DNA of 64,000 nt from Paenibacillus sp. CAA11 (GCF_003060825.1 NZ_CP028922.1:201001-265000); one strand, 5' to 3'; counted from the stretch's first letter, positions 37,052 through 45,771 are shown. Translations and numbers: made by a program. The notes: a model not told the origin generated them from the sequence alone.

Positions 37052-37052
37052 T

Positions 37053-37850
37053 ATGAAGAATCTTCAAAGGACATTGACTTATTATATCTGGCGCGACCAG
37101 ACATTCATGGGAATAAGTTTATTTATCCTAATTGTCGGATTTATGCTTCCTATCTGGGTGGGGAATAAGACAGGATTTCAGTTTGATAACTGGATGGCAC
37201 CATTAACCTTAGTTACCCCATTGTCACTGTTTTTTTATTTTGTAATTCCTCTGTATTTAAGCTTTTTCCTTACAGAGGGCTTCGAGTATGGTTCAATCAA
37301 ACATGTTATTGCTTCTGGTTATAGCAGAACAAACTATATAATGGGGAAATACCTATCATCAATAAAAGTGATTGTATGGTGGATAGTTCAGTTTTTCGGA
37401 GTCTTCTATATTGTATATTTATTAGCCGCTTTGGTGTCCGGTTCGAGTATAAAGCACGTGAATTTAGGGCATGACTCGATGGTCTCCGTAAGTGTAATAT
37501 TGCTCAATGTTCTATATTTAGCTGCTTATGCGGCGATTATTATGCTAATAGGTGTCATGGTAAAACGAACAGCAACTGCTGTAGTTGCAACTTTCATCGT
37601 GGTATTTGGGGATTTTATGATAAGCGGGTATTTTAGGGAGAGCTCGTCAGATTTCTTATTGTGGTTATCTAATCATACATTTACAACACAGATTATGAAA
37701 TTTTCAGGAATCTACGTCTTAAATTCCGAACAAATTTTACTATCCGGAATTTCAGAATATTCTATGACACTGGTTATTCCCCTTATCTGGATAAGCTTGT
37801 GCTTAAGTCTAACCTACCTACTATTTAGAAGACAGGATATCCAATTCTAG
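37053..37850 (+). CDS. ABC-2 type permease
   Basis: A 265-residue membrane protein with six helices (near 20-40, 60-80, 105-130, 145-165, 175-195 and 235-258). The G-F-E-Y-G-S-I-K-H-V-I-A-S-G-Y-S-R segment after the second helix is typical of ABC-2 permeases. Partner of the preceding ATPase. Confidence 0.9.
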   Translation: MKNLQRTLTYYIWRDQTFMGISLFILIVGFMLPIWVGNKTGFQFDNWMAPLTLVTPLSLFFYFVIPLYLSFFLTEGFEYGSIKHVIASGYSRTNYIMGKYLSSIKVIVWWIVQFFGVFYIVYLLAALVSGSSIKHVNLGHDSMVSVSVILLNVLYLAAYAAIIMLIGVMVKRTATAVVATFIVVFGDFMISGYFRESSSDFLLWLSNHTFTTQIMKFSGIYVLNSEQILLSGISEYSMTLVIPLIWISLCLSLTYLLFRRQDIQF

Positions 37851-37929
37851 GGTTAAATCACATTTTTTACTCCTAGGATCCTGGTGTCCATTTCTATGGT
37901 ATTGATTTAACAGACTGGGGGAATTTAAT

Positions 37930-39696
37930 GTGAGTCAAAAGGTGTATTTGAGTGTCTTAGAACTTTTTAAACCTTATAAAAAAAATATTGTTGTGATCAG
38001 CATTGTAACATTACTAACCTCAGTGGGGAGCTTTCTAACTCCATGGCTAACCCAACAGCTTATTGATAAAGGGATTATGCAATCGGATTTTAATCAAGTT
38101 TTACAATTGGTTACTTTACTTTTTCTGGTTTTCCTTGTTCAGCAGATTTTTGGCCTTATTCAATTTTACTTTTATCGAGACCTAAGTGTAAGAATTCCTT
38201 ACGACCTAAATTATAAAGCTTGCAAACATGTATTGAAACTGAAATCGAAATATTTTAAAGAAAGAAACTTTTCAGAGGTAATGTCAGAGATATTTCAGGA
38301 TATTAATAATATATCTTCGCTAACAGGGAACCAATTTTTAACTTCATTCGTCAGTTTGTTCAAAATAGTAGCAGGTTTAATTGCATTATTTTTTATAAAT
38401 TGGAAGTTGACATTAATTATGCTTGCAACTATACCAATAAAGTTGCTAATTAGCGTATTCTTTTATAAGAAACAAGTCAGGATTTACGAGCTCATTATGT
38501 CTTTACAATCAAAGTTCGCTGTTTGGCTTAGTGATACCATTAGCGGAATGACTATCATTAAAATGTGGGGAATAGGTAATCAACGGATAAAGAAACTGCT
38601 TAATATATTGGAAGATAGTAAAACAGCAAAAGCGAAATTAATGTGGTGTAGCTATGTAGACAGTATAGCCAGTTCTTCTTTAGTAACAGTGTTTACATTT
38701 CTATTGTATGTATTTGGAGCTTTACTCATTAATAAGAATGACATAACAATAGGGGGACTTGTATCCTTTGTGGCTTATACTGCTTTAGTTTTTGAGCCAA
38801 TAAATATATTGTCGTACCTAATGACACAATTCTCTAGTGTAAAACCAGCATTTACAAGATTCATAAAATTTATTAGTACAGATACTGAAAATGATAAGAG
38901 TAATTCGGCTCATCTACCCTCTAGCGTTCAGATTGAGAATATAACCTTTGATCATGTTTCCTTATTCTATGATAAGGAGAGAGTCTTAAATAATATTAGC
39001 TTCTCTATTTATAAAGGAGAAAGAGTTGCTATTATTGGCCCAAATGGTAGCGGGAAATCTTCTCTTATTAGTTTATTACTAAGACTTAATGATCCAGATG
39101 GAGGAAGGATAGAGATTAACGGTACAGATATAAGTGATTACACTTTTGACTCATACAGGGCATTGTGGAGTTATATGGCTCAAGATAATTACATTTTCAA
39201 TGATACAATAGCCAATAATATTAATATCGATGAAACACTAACTAAAGGGCAAATCCTCGAAAGCTGTGCAAAATCAGGAGCTATGAACTTCATTGAGAAG
39301 TTACCTAATAGACTTAATACCCCTGTAGGTTTTAACGGATCTAAATTATCTGGAGGACAACGTCAGAAGGTTGCGTTAGCTCGGGCACTTAGTAAAAGAA
39401 ACACAAAAATTCTAGTGCTTGATGAGGCAACTTCTAATTTTGATTATCCTTCAGAGCAACTATTTTTTGACACAATTATGGCCTCGGAAGACCGTTATAT
39501 AACAATCATAATTACTCATAGACCAGAATTACTTAAGAAAGTGGATAAAATTATTTATTTAAATAAAGGAAGTATTGGTGGAATAGGAACTTTTGAATTT
39601 CTTTATTCTAATTCAGATAGTTTTAAAGATTATCTTGAATATGTTAAGAAAGAGGAGGACCAATATGCCGTTTATTCCTTTTCAAACCAGACCTAG
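37930..39696 (+). CDS. ABC exporter, fused membrane and ATPase domains
   Basis: A 588-residue half-transporter. Residues 1-320 form a six-helix exporter domain. The ATPase has Walker A G-P-N-G-S-G-K-S-S, signature L-S-G-G-Q-R-Q, Walker B I-L-V-L-D-E-A-T-S and His-loop I-T-H-R-P. There is no N-terminal C39 peptidase, so any leader removal must be done by another protein. GTG 37930 is the start. It overlaps the maturase gene by 32 bases, which ties it to the peptide pathway. Confidence 0.93.
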   Translation: MSQKVYLSVLELFKPYKKNIVVISIVTLLTSVGSFLTPWLTQQLIDKGIMQSDFNQVLQLVTLLFLVFLVQQIFGLIQFYFYRDLSVRIPYDLNYKACKHVLKLKSKYFKERNFSEVMSEIFQDINNISSLTGNQFLTSFVSLFKIVAGLIALFFINWKLTLIMLATIPIKLLISVFFYKKQVRIYELIMSLQSKFAVWLSDTISGMTIIKMWGIGNQRIKKLLNILEDSKTAKAKLMWCSYVDSIASSSLVTVFTFLLYVFGALLINKNDITIGGLVSFVAYTALVFEPINILSYLMTQFSSVKPAFTRFIKFISTDTENDKSNSAHLPSSVQIENITFDHVSLFYDKERVLNNISFSIYKGERVAIIGPNGSGKSSLISLLLRLNDPDGGRIEINGTDISDYTFDSYRALWSYMAQDNYIFNDTIANNINIDETLTKGQILESCAKSGAMNFIEKLPNRLNTPVGFNGSKLSGGQRQKVALARALSKRNTKILVLDEATSNFDYPSEQLFFDTIMASEDRYITIIITHRPELLKKVDKIIYLNKGSIGGIGTFEFLYSNSDSFKDYLEYVKKEEDQYAVYSFSNQT

Positions 39697-41077
39697 TCTC
39701 TTTTATGTTTATGATATGAATAAAAATAGTATCTTTAAAATTAAAAGCCAACAATTTGAGTCGTTAATAAATATTAGTAATGGATCTACTGATAAAAAGG
39801 ATTTGGAGATATATGAAGAGTTTCGAACAAAAGGTATGTTGTTAGATTCACCAATTGAGAAAGTTGAACATCCCGCTACAGAATTACTGGATCAACAGCT
39901 GGAAAGATGTGTGAATTCTATCACATTTCAGATGACACAGAATTGTAATTTAAGATGTGGTTATTGCCCATACTCAAATTTTGGTATCTATGATAACCGA
40001 CCCCATAGTTCAAAGCATGTATCCCTGGAAATATTGCATAAAGGTATAGATTTTTTAATAGATCACTCTAAAGATGTGGATCATTTACATGTTTCATTTT
40101 ATGGAGGAGAGCCGCTATTAGCAAAGGATTTAATAATTGAAACTATAAAATATACAAATAATAGGGTGAATGGTAAAGGGATTTCATATGGAATGACTAC
40201 AAACGGGACTTTGCTTAAAGATGATTTTATCAGGCAAATAAAAGATTTTGATATTTCAATTATGATTAGTTTAGATGGTCCTGAAAAAGTTCACAATATC
40301 CACAGAACCTATGTTAATGGTAAAGGTTCGTACGAGACAGTATACGAAAATATCAATTTCATAAAAAAGAGCTATCCAGAGTTATATAAAAAAATAAAAT
40401 TTAATACTGTAATTAGTCCTGGTAGTAACTATGAAGAAATTTATCAATTTTTTAGAAACGAAGAATTAGCTGACTTTTCAAAAGTAAGTCTTAATACCCT
40501 TTCAACAAACTATACTGAGGAGACTTTCTATTATGGGTCTAGTTTTTTCGAAGAGAGAAACTTCGAATTATTAAAAACGATTCTTTTATTATTGGGAAAG
40601 TTAAAAAATGAACCAATTACACATCATAAGAATGACATTGAATCTTTATTTAGCTTGAAAGAATTTTTTACTCCGATAAAGGAAACTTCGAAGGTTGCTC
40701 ATCCCTCTGGCACCTGTATTCCGGGGCTAAAAAAACTATTTGTTGATGTAGATGGTAACTTCTTTCCATGTGAAAGAATTGATGAGAATTCAGATTTTAT
40801 GAAATTGGGGAGCGTTGATAAAGGTTTTAATATTGATAAAGTACGAGAAATTCTAAACGTTGGAACGGTGACTGAGGATGTTTGTAAAAACTGTTGGGCT
40901 TTCCACTGTTGTTCCTTCTGTCCTGCTTCAACTGATAATGGAAAAGAGAATAAGTATGTAAGAAACTATAAATTAAAAAAATGCCATAAAGTAAAAGAAC
41001 AAGCCTTGGAAAAGTTAAAAAATTATACTCTTTTGAGAGAATATAAATTCCAATTCAATAAGGAGTTGATTTTATGA
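39665..41077 (+). CDS. Radical SAM/SPASM peptide maturase (CcpM-like)
   Basis: A 470-residue enzyme. The radical SAM cluster motif C-N-L-R-C-G-Y-C is at Cys94, Cys98 and Cys101, followed by F-Y-G-G-E-P-L for SAM binding. The C-terminal SPASM region supplies auxiliary-cluster Cys (F-F-P-C-E-R, C-K-N-C-W-A-F-H-C-C-S-F-C-P-A, C-H-K-V). Residues 1-80 look like a peptide-recognition domain. ATG 39665 follows GAGGAGG; the frame extends to 39593. Relatives (Cys-rich peptide maturase CcpM) make thioether links from Cys. It overlaps the next gene by 4 bases. Confidence 0.93.
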   Translation: MPFIPFQTRPSLFYVYDMNKNSIFKIKSQQFESLINISNGSTDKKDLEIYEEFRTKGMLLDSPIEKVEHPATELLDQQLERCVNSITFQMTQNCNLRCGYCPYSNFGIYDNRPHSSKHVSLEILHKGIDFLIDHSKDVDHLHVSFYGGEPLLAKDLIIETIKYTNNRVNGKGISYGMTTNGTLLKDDFIRQIKDFDISIMISLDGPEKVHNIHRTYVNGKGSYETVYENINFIKKSYPELYKKIKFNTVISPGSNYEEIYQFFRNEELADFSKVSLNTLSTNYTEETFYYGSSFFEERNFELLKTILLLLGKLKNEPITHHKNDIESLFSLKEFFTPIKETSKVAHPSGTCIPGLKKLFVDVDGNFFPCERIDENSDFMKLGSVDKGFNIDKVREILNVGTVTEDVCKNCWAFHCCSFCPASTDNGKENKYVRNYKLKKCHKVKEQALEKLKNYTLLREYKFQFNKELIL

Positions 41078-42129
41078 AGGAGCGTATCGCTATATATCCA
41101 TTTACGAGAGAATTAAGTTCTTTTATTTTATACAAAGATCAACTTAAAAATTACGAATTGGTTTTTGCTATTACTCCTAGAGGATGGGATAAGTTTGAAG
41201 ATCAAAAGGATCGGTTTGCGAAAATAGTACTGGATGAAGACACATTTTATTTAAATCAATGTATTAATTATGTTGATGTTTTATTACTTTGCAAACCGAT
41301 CTTGAATGTTGACCTTTCCTTATATGAGAATATCATAAAGCTAGCAAAAATAAATGGAGTCAAAGTAGTATATGTTGAAGAATTAGAAGCATTACTCATA
41401 AATAGGATTCAAAATAACTGGGAATGTTTAAAGTCACATGAAATTGTAGAAGTAAAAAGGCAAGAACAATCGAGTATTGAGGTACCCGTCATTTCAGTTA
41501 TAGGTATAGGGGAAAATTGCGAAAAATGGGATGTTCAACTCGGTTTACGTGACTTTTTTCTCAAAAAGGGCTATAAAGTCAGTTTAATATCTAACAACAA
41601 GCTATTAAAATTATTTGGAGCATCCATTTTTCCTCCAGTTATTAATAGTACCGAATATAAATTTGAGCAGCAGGTTGGAGCAATAAATTCTTATATAAAG
41701 AAAGTTGAATTAATGGATTCTCCAGACTTGATAATTATTGGTGTCCCCGGAGGAATAATGAGATATAACAGGTATGTTCATAATGGTTTTGGATATGCTC
41801 CCTTTTTAGTAAGTAATGCGTTTATACCTGATATCACGGTTGTTAGTCTCTACTGTGGTTATTATGAGAAAGAACAATTAGAAGAAATAAAAAGAACCTG
41901 CTTGTACAAATTAGGAGTTAATGCAAACTACTTTCATATTTCGTCTAAAGTTAGCCAATATAATTTGGAGTCTAAACAAATAGATTATTTTTCTATTGAT
42001 CAAAACTATGTCAATGAACTTGTTGAAAAAAATAGTATTAACGGCGCCTTTTTCAACATTAATAAAGAACCAAAAGAAGTATTTCAAAGAATCCTGGAAG
42101 AACTACATCATAATATTCCTGTTATGTAA
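41074..42129 (+). CDS. Peptide maturation system protein (TIGR04066-like)
   Basis: A 351-residue soluble protein. The opening I-A-I-Y-P-F-T-R-E-L-S-S-F and the later I-I-I-G-V-P-G-G-I-M-R-Y-N-R with G-F-G-Y-A-P-F-L-V-S are remembered as features of the TIGR04066 family, which occurs beside CcpM-type maturases in clostridial Cys-rich peptide clusters. Its biochemical role is not known. Two Rossmann-like halves are suggested (1-120 and 135-330). It is translationally coupled to the maturase. Confidence 0.82.
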   Translation: MKERIAIYPFTRELSSFILYKDQLKNYELVFAITPRGWDKFEDQKDRFAKIVLDEDTFYLNQCINYVDVLLLCKPILNVDLSLYENIIKLAKINGVKVVYVEELEALLINRIQNNWECLKSHEIVEVKRQEQSSIEVPVISVIGIGENCEKWDVQLGLRDFFLKKGYKVSLISNNKLLKLFGASIFPPVINSTEYKFEQQVGAINSYIKKVELMDSPDLIIIGVPGGIMRYNRYVHNGFGYAPFLVSNAFIPDITVVSLYCGYYEKEQLEEIKRTCLYKLGVNANYFHISSKVSQYNLESKQIDYFSIDQNYVNELVEKNSINGAFFNINKEPKEVFQRILEELHHNIPVM

Positions 42130-42143
42130 GGGGGTTAAATCTG

Positions 42144-42389
42144 ATGGATCAAAATCATCTCTATAAAATTATTCGGGAAACAGTTTCTCTATATATTGAA
42201 GAATATGATGATGATACAAATCTATTGGGAATCACACCAGTTAGAAATATTATATACATTTTATCAGATTTAGAAAAAGGCTTAAGTTTCGTAATTGATG
42301 ATTTCTTTATAAATGAAGTAAAGCAGTTTAGTATTGATAACTTATGTAAAGTGATACCAAAATACTTATTTCAAACAGCGAATAATTAA
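42144..42389 (+). CDS. Acyl-carrier-related maturation protein lacking the carrier serine
   Basis: An 81-residue helical protein of acyl-carrier size and pattern. In true carriers the second helix begins with G-x-D-S and the Ser holds phosphopantetheine. Here the corresponding stretch reads L-L-G-I-T-P-V-R-N-I, so no Ser is available. Such ACP-related proteins are known neighbours of TIGR04066/CcpM genes. It may bind a partner rather than carry an acyl group. GGGGG lies about 10 bases before the ATG. Confidence 0.78.
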   Translation: MDQNHLYKIIRETVSLYIEEYDDDTNLLGITPVRNIIYILSDLEKGLSFVIDDFFINEVKQFSIDNLCKVIPKYLFQTANN

Positions 42390-42464
42390 AATTCACTATG
42401 AGATTGTTAGATATAAGAGATGTATTCAAAACAGAAGATCAAGCTATAGAAAGAGGTGAAAGAC

Positions 42465-42611
42465 ATGCTGGAATTGAATAAAAATGCATCGCAACAAGCT
42501 GCTCCTGATGTATCGACATTTGCAACTTGCTGGTGTATGTGTCTATGCCTTATATTTACTGAGAAAAGACATAACGATCAGTTAGACGCGCTCAATGGTG
42601 TTAAAAACTAA
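42465..42611 (+). CDS. Candidate Cys-rich precursor peptide (RiPP)
   Basis: A 48-residue peptide, below the usual gene-finder limit. AGAGGTG lies about 7 bases before ATG 42465. Residues 1-20 form a plausible leader (charged and Gln/Asn/Ala-rich). Then T-C-W-C-M-C-L-C places Cys at 22, 24, 26 and 28, alternating with other residues. The 20-residue tail is rich in Asp, Asn, Glu and Thr, possible thioether acceptors. It is the last gene after the maturase, TIGR04066-like and carrier-like genes. An overlapping 27-codon frame (42398-42481) has no RBS. Expression and modification are untested. Confidence 0.8.
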   Translation: MLELNKNASQQAAPDVSTFATCWCMCLCLIFTEKRHNDQLDALNGVKN

Positions 42612-42875
42612 TACTGTTTTAGCTAACGTTATATCTATATCTTTATAAGTTAACAATTGGCAAGCCTTTTCTATAAGAAATTAGTTTTAACTTCTGTTTT
42701 GGATACATCCCTTATGTTTAGCATTTTCCTTGTATTTAGAAGAAGTACGACAACTAAGTTTTAGTGAAGTAGCCGTATATAATATAGATATTTATTTGTT
42801 TGTTGACACTTTTATTGGAGATAAACCTACAACCATATACTTTTTTTGAAAATAAAAAAACACCTTATAAGAGTA

Positions 42876-42975
42876 TGAAGTGCACCCCTTAGAATAGGCA
42901 TTGGAAAAACCCCAGGGTTAACCGATGAATTCTAAGGGGGTATTTTTATGGAAACTAAAGGTCAAAAGTTTAAGA
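42876..42975 (+). mobile_element. IS3-family left-end remnant
   Basis: TGAAGTGCACCCC begins an end-like sequence with ACCCCTTAGAAT repeated inverted as ATTCTAAGGGGGT (42929-42941). Then ATG 42948 starts M-E-T-K-G-Q-K-F-K, as in IS3-type orfA proteins. After about nine codons similarity stops and unrelated sequence follows, so only a fragment remains. The 264 bases before it (42612-42875) are AT-rich with nothing recognisable. Confidence 0.6.
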
Positions 42976-43057
42976 TTAAATTGAACTATTTTACTTTTAG
43001 AATATGTTGGAATCCCTATGAAATACTAAATATAACGGATTCTCGATTTTGTTTACC

Positions 43058-43370
43058 CAATCCAGATCCAATGAAGTTTATCTTATACGAAGGTAATGAT
43101 GATACCCTATATATAACTAAAGAAAAGGAGATAAGCCAGCAAATTTCGGAAAAGGTGCTGAATGAGGGGCTGAAGGTGCCTGTGATTGGCCTCGGAACAT
43201 ACAGTCTTAAGAGAGAAAAAGGTGTTAAGGCGATGGCGGGGGCTATAGATGCCGGTTACCGTCTGCTTGATTCGGCGTTTAATTACGAGAATGAGGGGGC
43301 ACTTGGTAAGGCGATTCGGCAGAGCTCTGTTCACAGAGAAGAGCTGTTGGTCTACTCGAAGCTGCCTGGG
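43058..43370 (+). pseudogene. Truncated first copy of the aldo/keto reductase 5' part
   Basis: This segment repeats the promoter-proximal region and first 75 or so codons of the intact gene at 43873. The start codon has become ATA (43130-43132), with SQQISEKV in place of NQQIPEKV, and homology ends at C-S/Y-S-K-L-P-G before an early stop at 43385. The reading frame is fused to the IS remnant upstream. Confidence 0.85.
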
Positions 43371-43476
43371 TCCTTATTCAACTAACAACAACGGATTATA
43401 TATTTTTACTTTTTGGAAAATCCCTTAGTTTTCCGTATAATTAAAAAGGTGATATTTGGGAAGGGAGAGATACTGT

Positions 43477-43779
43477 TTGGCTGACAGACAAAAGCGAGTT
43501 TCATTTTTTAAAAAATCTTGGGTATCAAAAATTAGTGTATTTGTATTGTCACAAATCATTTTTATTTTCTTTGAAAACACAGGGTGGATGCCAAATTATA
43601 GAGATATTGATGGAACATTTTTTGGGAGAATTACGGAGTCGTCAATTTTTAAAGAGTGGTTTACCTTTTACGAAACACCACAATTGAATTTGCTAACCGT
43701 CTTTTTCGCCATCTTTTTCCTTGTGCCTGGAATAATTAGTGCGATAATTTCGCTAAGTAAGCAAACTAAACATGAATAA
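43477..43779 (+). CDS. Small membrane protein between the duplicated segments
   Basis: A protein of about 100 residues with a TTG start at 43477 and GGGAGAG upstream. Two helices are predicted (near 20-40 and 70-92) with a soluble segment of about 30 residues between. No family is recognised. It lies between the broken and intact aldo/keto reductase copies, so it came with, or caused, the rearrangement. Confidence 0.6.
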   Translation: MADRQKRVSFFKKSWVSKISVFVLSQIIFIFFENTGWMPNYRDIDGTFFGRITESSIFKEWFTFYETPQLNLLTVFFAIFFLVPGIISAIISLSKQTKHE

Positions 43780-43790
43780 AGGTTATCCAT

Positions 43791-44112
43791 AGCAATCCAG
43801 ATCCGGTGAAGTTTATCTTATACGAAGGTAATGATATCCTATATAACAAAAGACAAAGGAGGCTTTCTTAAGATGAACCAGCAAATTCCGGAAAAGGTGC
43901 TGAATGATGGGCTAAAGGTACCTGCCATCGGCCTGGGGACATACAGTCTTAAGGGAGAAGAAGGTGTGAAGGCGATGGCGGGGGCTATAGACGCTGGTTA
44001 CCGGCTGCTAGATTCGGCGTTTAATTACGAGAATGAAGGAGCTCTTGGCAAGGCGATTCGGCAGAGCTCTGTACCTAGAGAAGAGCTGTTAATCTGCTCG
44101 AAGCTGCCTGGG
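43791..44112 (+). repeat. Second member of the aldo/keto reductase 5' duplication
   Basis: From CAATCCAGATCC to AAGCTGCCTGGG this copy corresponds to 43058-43370 with scattered substitutions and small indels. It contains the genuine RBS and start codon. Confidence 0.85.
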
Positions 44113-44715
44113 CGCCGCCATGCTTATCAGGAAGCATTGATGGCCATTGAGGAGTCGCTATATCGGGCAGGCCTGGATTATTACGACCTCTACCTGATTC
44201 ACTGGCCTAACCCCAAGCGCGATCAGTATGTGGAGGCCTGGCAGGCTATGATCGAAGCGAAGAAGCGGGGCTATATCCGCTCGATTGGGGTTTGTAACTT
44301 CCTACCGGAGCATAATGAGCGCCTTATTCAGGAGACTGGGGTAGCGCCGAGCCTGAACCAGGTGGAGCTTCATCCTTTCTTCGACCAAGCTTACCAGCGG
44401 ACGAAGGATGCGGAGCATGGCATTGTGACTGAATCATGGAGCCCGCTGGGCCGCGGCCACAGCATCCTGCAGGATGAGAAGATCGGCAAGGTAGCTGCCG
44501 CTCACGGGAAGACGGTCACTCAAGTCATTCTGCGCTGGCATATCCAGCTGGGAGCGATTCCGATTCCCAAAGCGGCCTCCTTGAAGCACCAGAAGGAGAA
44601 TCTGGAGATTTTTGGTTTCGAGCTGTCGGAAGAAGAGATGAGTGTCATCTCCTCATTCAGCCGCGAGGATGGACGTCTATGGGGACAAGATCCGAGTGTT
44701 TATGAAGAGCTGTAG
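43873..44715 (+). CDS. Aldo/keto reductase
   Basis: A 280-residue NADPH-dependent reductase. G-L-G-T-Y-S, the catalytic D-S-A-F-N-Y (Asp and Tyr), K-L-P-G-R-R-H with the active-site Lys, L-Y-L-I-H-W-P and the cofactor segment I-P-K-A-A-S-L-K-H are in place. ATG 43873 follows AAAGGAGG. Its GC content and codon use match the host rather than the AT-rich cluster, so it marks the right boundary of the foreign block. Confidence 0.93.
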   Translation: MNQQIPEKVLNDGLKVPAIGLGTYSLKGEEGVKAMAGAIDAGYRLLDSAFNYENEGALGKAIRQSSVPREELLICSKLPGRRHAYQEALMAIEESLYRAGLDYYDLYLIHWPNPKRDQYVEAWQAMIEAKKRGYIRSIGVCNFLPEHNERLIQETGVAPSLNQVELHPFFDQAYQRTKDAEHGIVTESWSPLGRGHSILQDEKIGKVAAAHGKTVTQVILRWHIQLGAIPIPKAASLKHQKENLEIFGFELSEEEMSVISSFSREDGRLWGQDPSVYEEL

Positions 44716-44739
44716 CTACATAGCTAATGTATAGCAGAG

Positions 44740-44771
44740 AAGCATCAATCCCAAGGGATCGGTGCTTTTTT
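44740..44771 (+). terminator. Terminator after the aldo/keto reductase
   Basis: AAGCATCAATCCC, loop AA, GGGATCGGTGCTTTTTT. Confidence 0.75.
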
Positions 44772-44811
44772 GCTGTATTCATATTAACCATAATGACAAG
44801 ATAGTTAATGT

Positions 44812-44876
44812 AACAAAACTACAAGATTTTGCAACAAAACGCGAAAAAGTAGTGTTTGCTTGGTTTAGCCTATAAT
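44812..44876 (+). promoter_or_regulatory. Promoter with direct repeats for the LytTR gene
   Basis: AACAAAAC at 44812-44819 and 44833-44840, 21 bp apart, lie upstream of TATAAT (44871-44876) that has no good -35. The spacing fits a LytTR operator and autoregulation. Confidence 0.5.
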
Positions 44877-44904
44877 ATGGGTTTTGAGAGAGGAGGACAT
44901 CGAA

Positions 44905-45351
44905 ATGCAGTTCATATTTGAGGCGGATCCCGGCATGGACCAGGGGACTGCCAGAGTTACCACCCATCCCCAGGAGAAAGCACAGTGGGGGAGCATTAAA
45001 GAAGCTATTAGCCAGACTGAGAAGAAAATTATTGCGATCAGAGCCCGGAACAACCGTCAAATTCCGCTCCCGGTGAGTTCTATAGCTGTTATCCAATCCG
45101 AGGATCGGATGTGCTGCGTCCGAGTGATTACGGGAGAAATGTACCTGATCCCAAAACGATTAAAATTTGTGGAAGAAGACCTAAGCAAGTCCTGCTTCTT
45201 GAAGATCAACAATCAAACGGTGATCAACACTCGTTATATTAAGGAGTTCTCCTCAACCGAGCATGCGAGAATCGAAGTTACGCTGAAAGATGGCACCAGC
45301 TATTTAGTAAGCCGGCATTATATCAAGAAATTTAGGGGGAGTTTGACATGA
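44905..45351 (+). CDS. LytTR DNA-binding protein
   Basis: A 148-residue protein with a LytTR domain in its C-terminal 100 residues (I-A-V-I-Q-S-E-D-R, C-F-L-K-I-N-N-Q-T-V-I-N-T-R-Y-I, Y-L-V-S-R-H-Y-I-K-K-F) and no receiver domain. ATG 44905 has GAGGAGG upstream. It overlaps the DUF3021 gene by 4 bases; such pairs are common in Bacillota and the membrane protein is thought to restrain the regulator. Confidence 0.9.
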   Translation: MQFIFEADPGMDQGTARVTTHPQEKAQWGSIKEAISQTEKKIIAIRARNNRQIPLPVSSIAVIQSEDRMCCVRVITGEMYLIPKRLKFVEEDLSKSCFLKINNQTVINTRYIKEFSSTEHARIEVTLKDGTSYLVSRHYIKKFRGSLT

Positions 45352-45758
45352 TTCATCAGTTAAAGCAATCGTTTTTTCAAGTATTCACCATCACCATGTT
45401 GTGGGTCATTCTGTTGTTAACGGTGTTCTTCAGAGACCATCCCATCCCCATGCTCTATCTATGGAATGTGGCGGGTATCGCTTTGATTGCTGCTGCGCTG
45501 TTTGGGGTTATGTACAACGCTTTGTGGAATTATTTCACGTTAAAGCCGGCATGGAACATCCTGATTTCTTCATCCTTCAACATCGCTGGCGGGTTAGCCG
45601 GAATATGGCTGTTCTCTACAGATATGTTCAGCATAGTTATCCCTTGGTGGCCAGGAATGCTGCTCTTATCGGTCATCCTGCATACGATAGCCTTCTATTT
45701 TTATGCTAAGAAGGACAGCAAGAGAAGCGCGGAGGCGCTGAATCGAATTCTTAAATAG
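45348..45758 (+). CDS. DUF3021-like membrane protein
   Basis: A 136-residue protein with four helices (near 12-30, 38-58, 70-88 and 96-116), size and order matching DUF3021. Coupled to the LytTR gene. Likely a membrane antagonist or sensor for it; this comes from the family pattern, not from the sequence itself. Confidence 0.82.
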   Translation: MIHQLKQSFFQVFTITMLWVILLLTVFFRDHPIPMLYLWNVAGIALIAAALFGVMYNALWNYFTLKPAWNILISSSFNIAGGLAGIWLFSTDMFSIVIPWWPGMLLLSVILHTIAFYFYAKKDSKRSAEALNRILK

Positions 45759-45771
45759 AGATGTTAAAAAT

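Noticed and set aside
42398-42481. 27-codon frame overlapping the precursor start
   Set aside because: No RBS; the precursor frame has a proper site and the Cys pattern.
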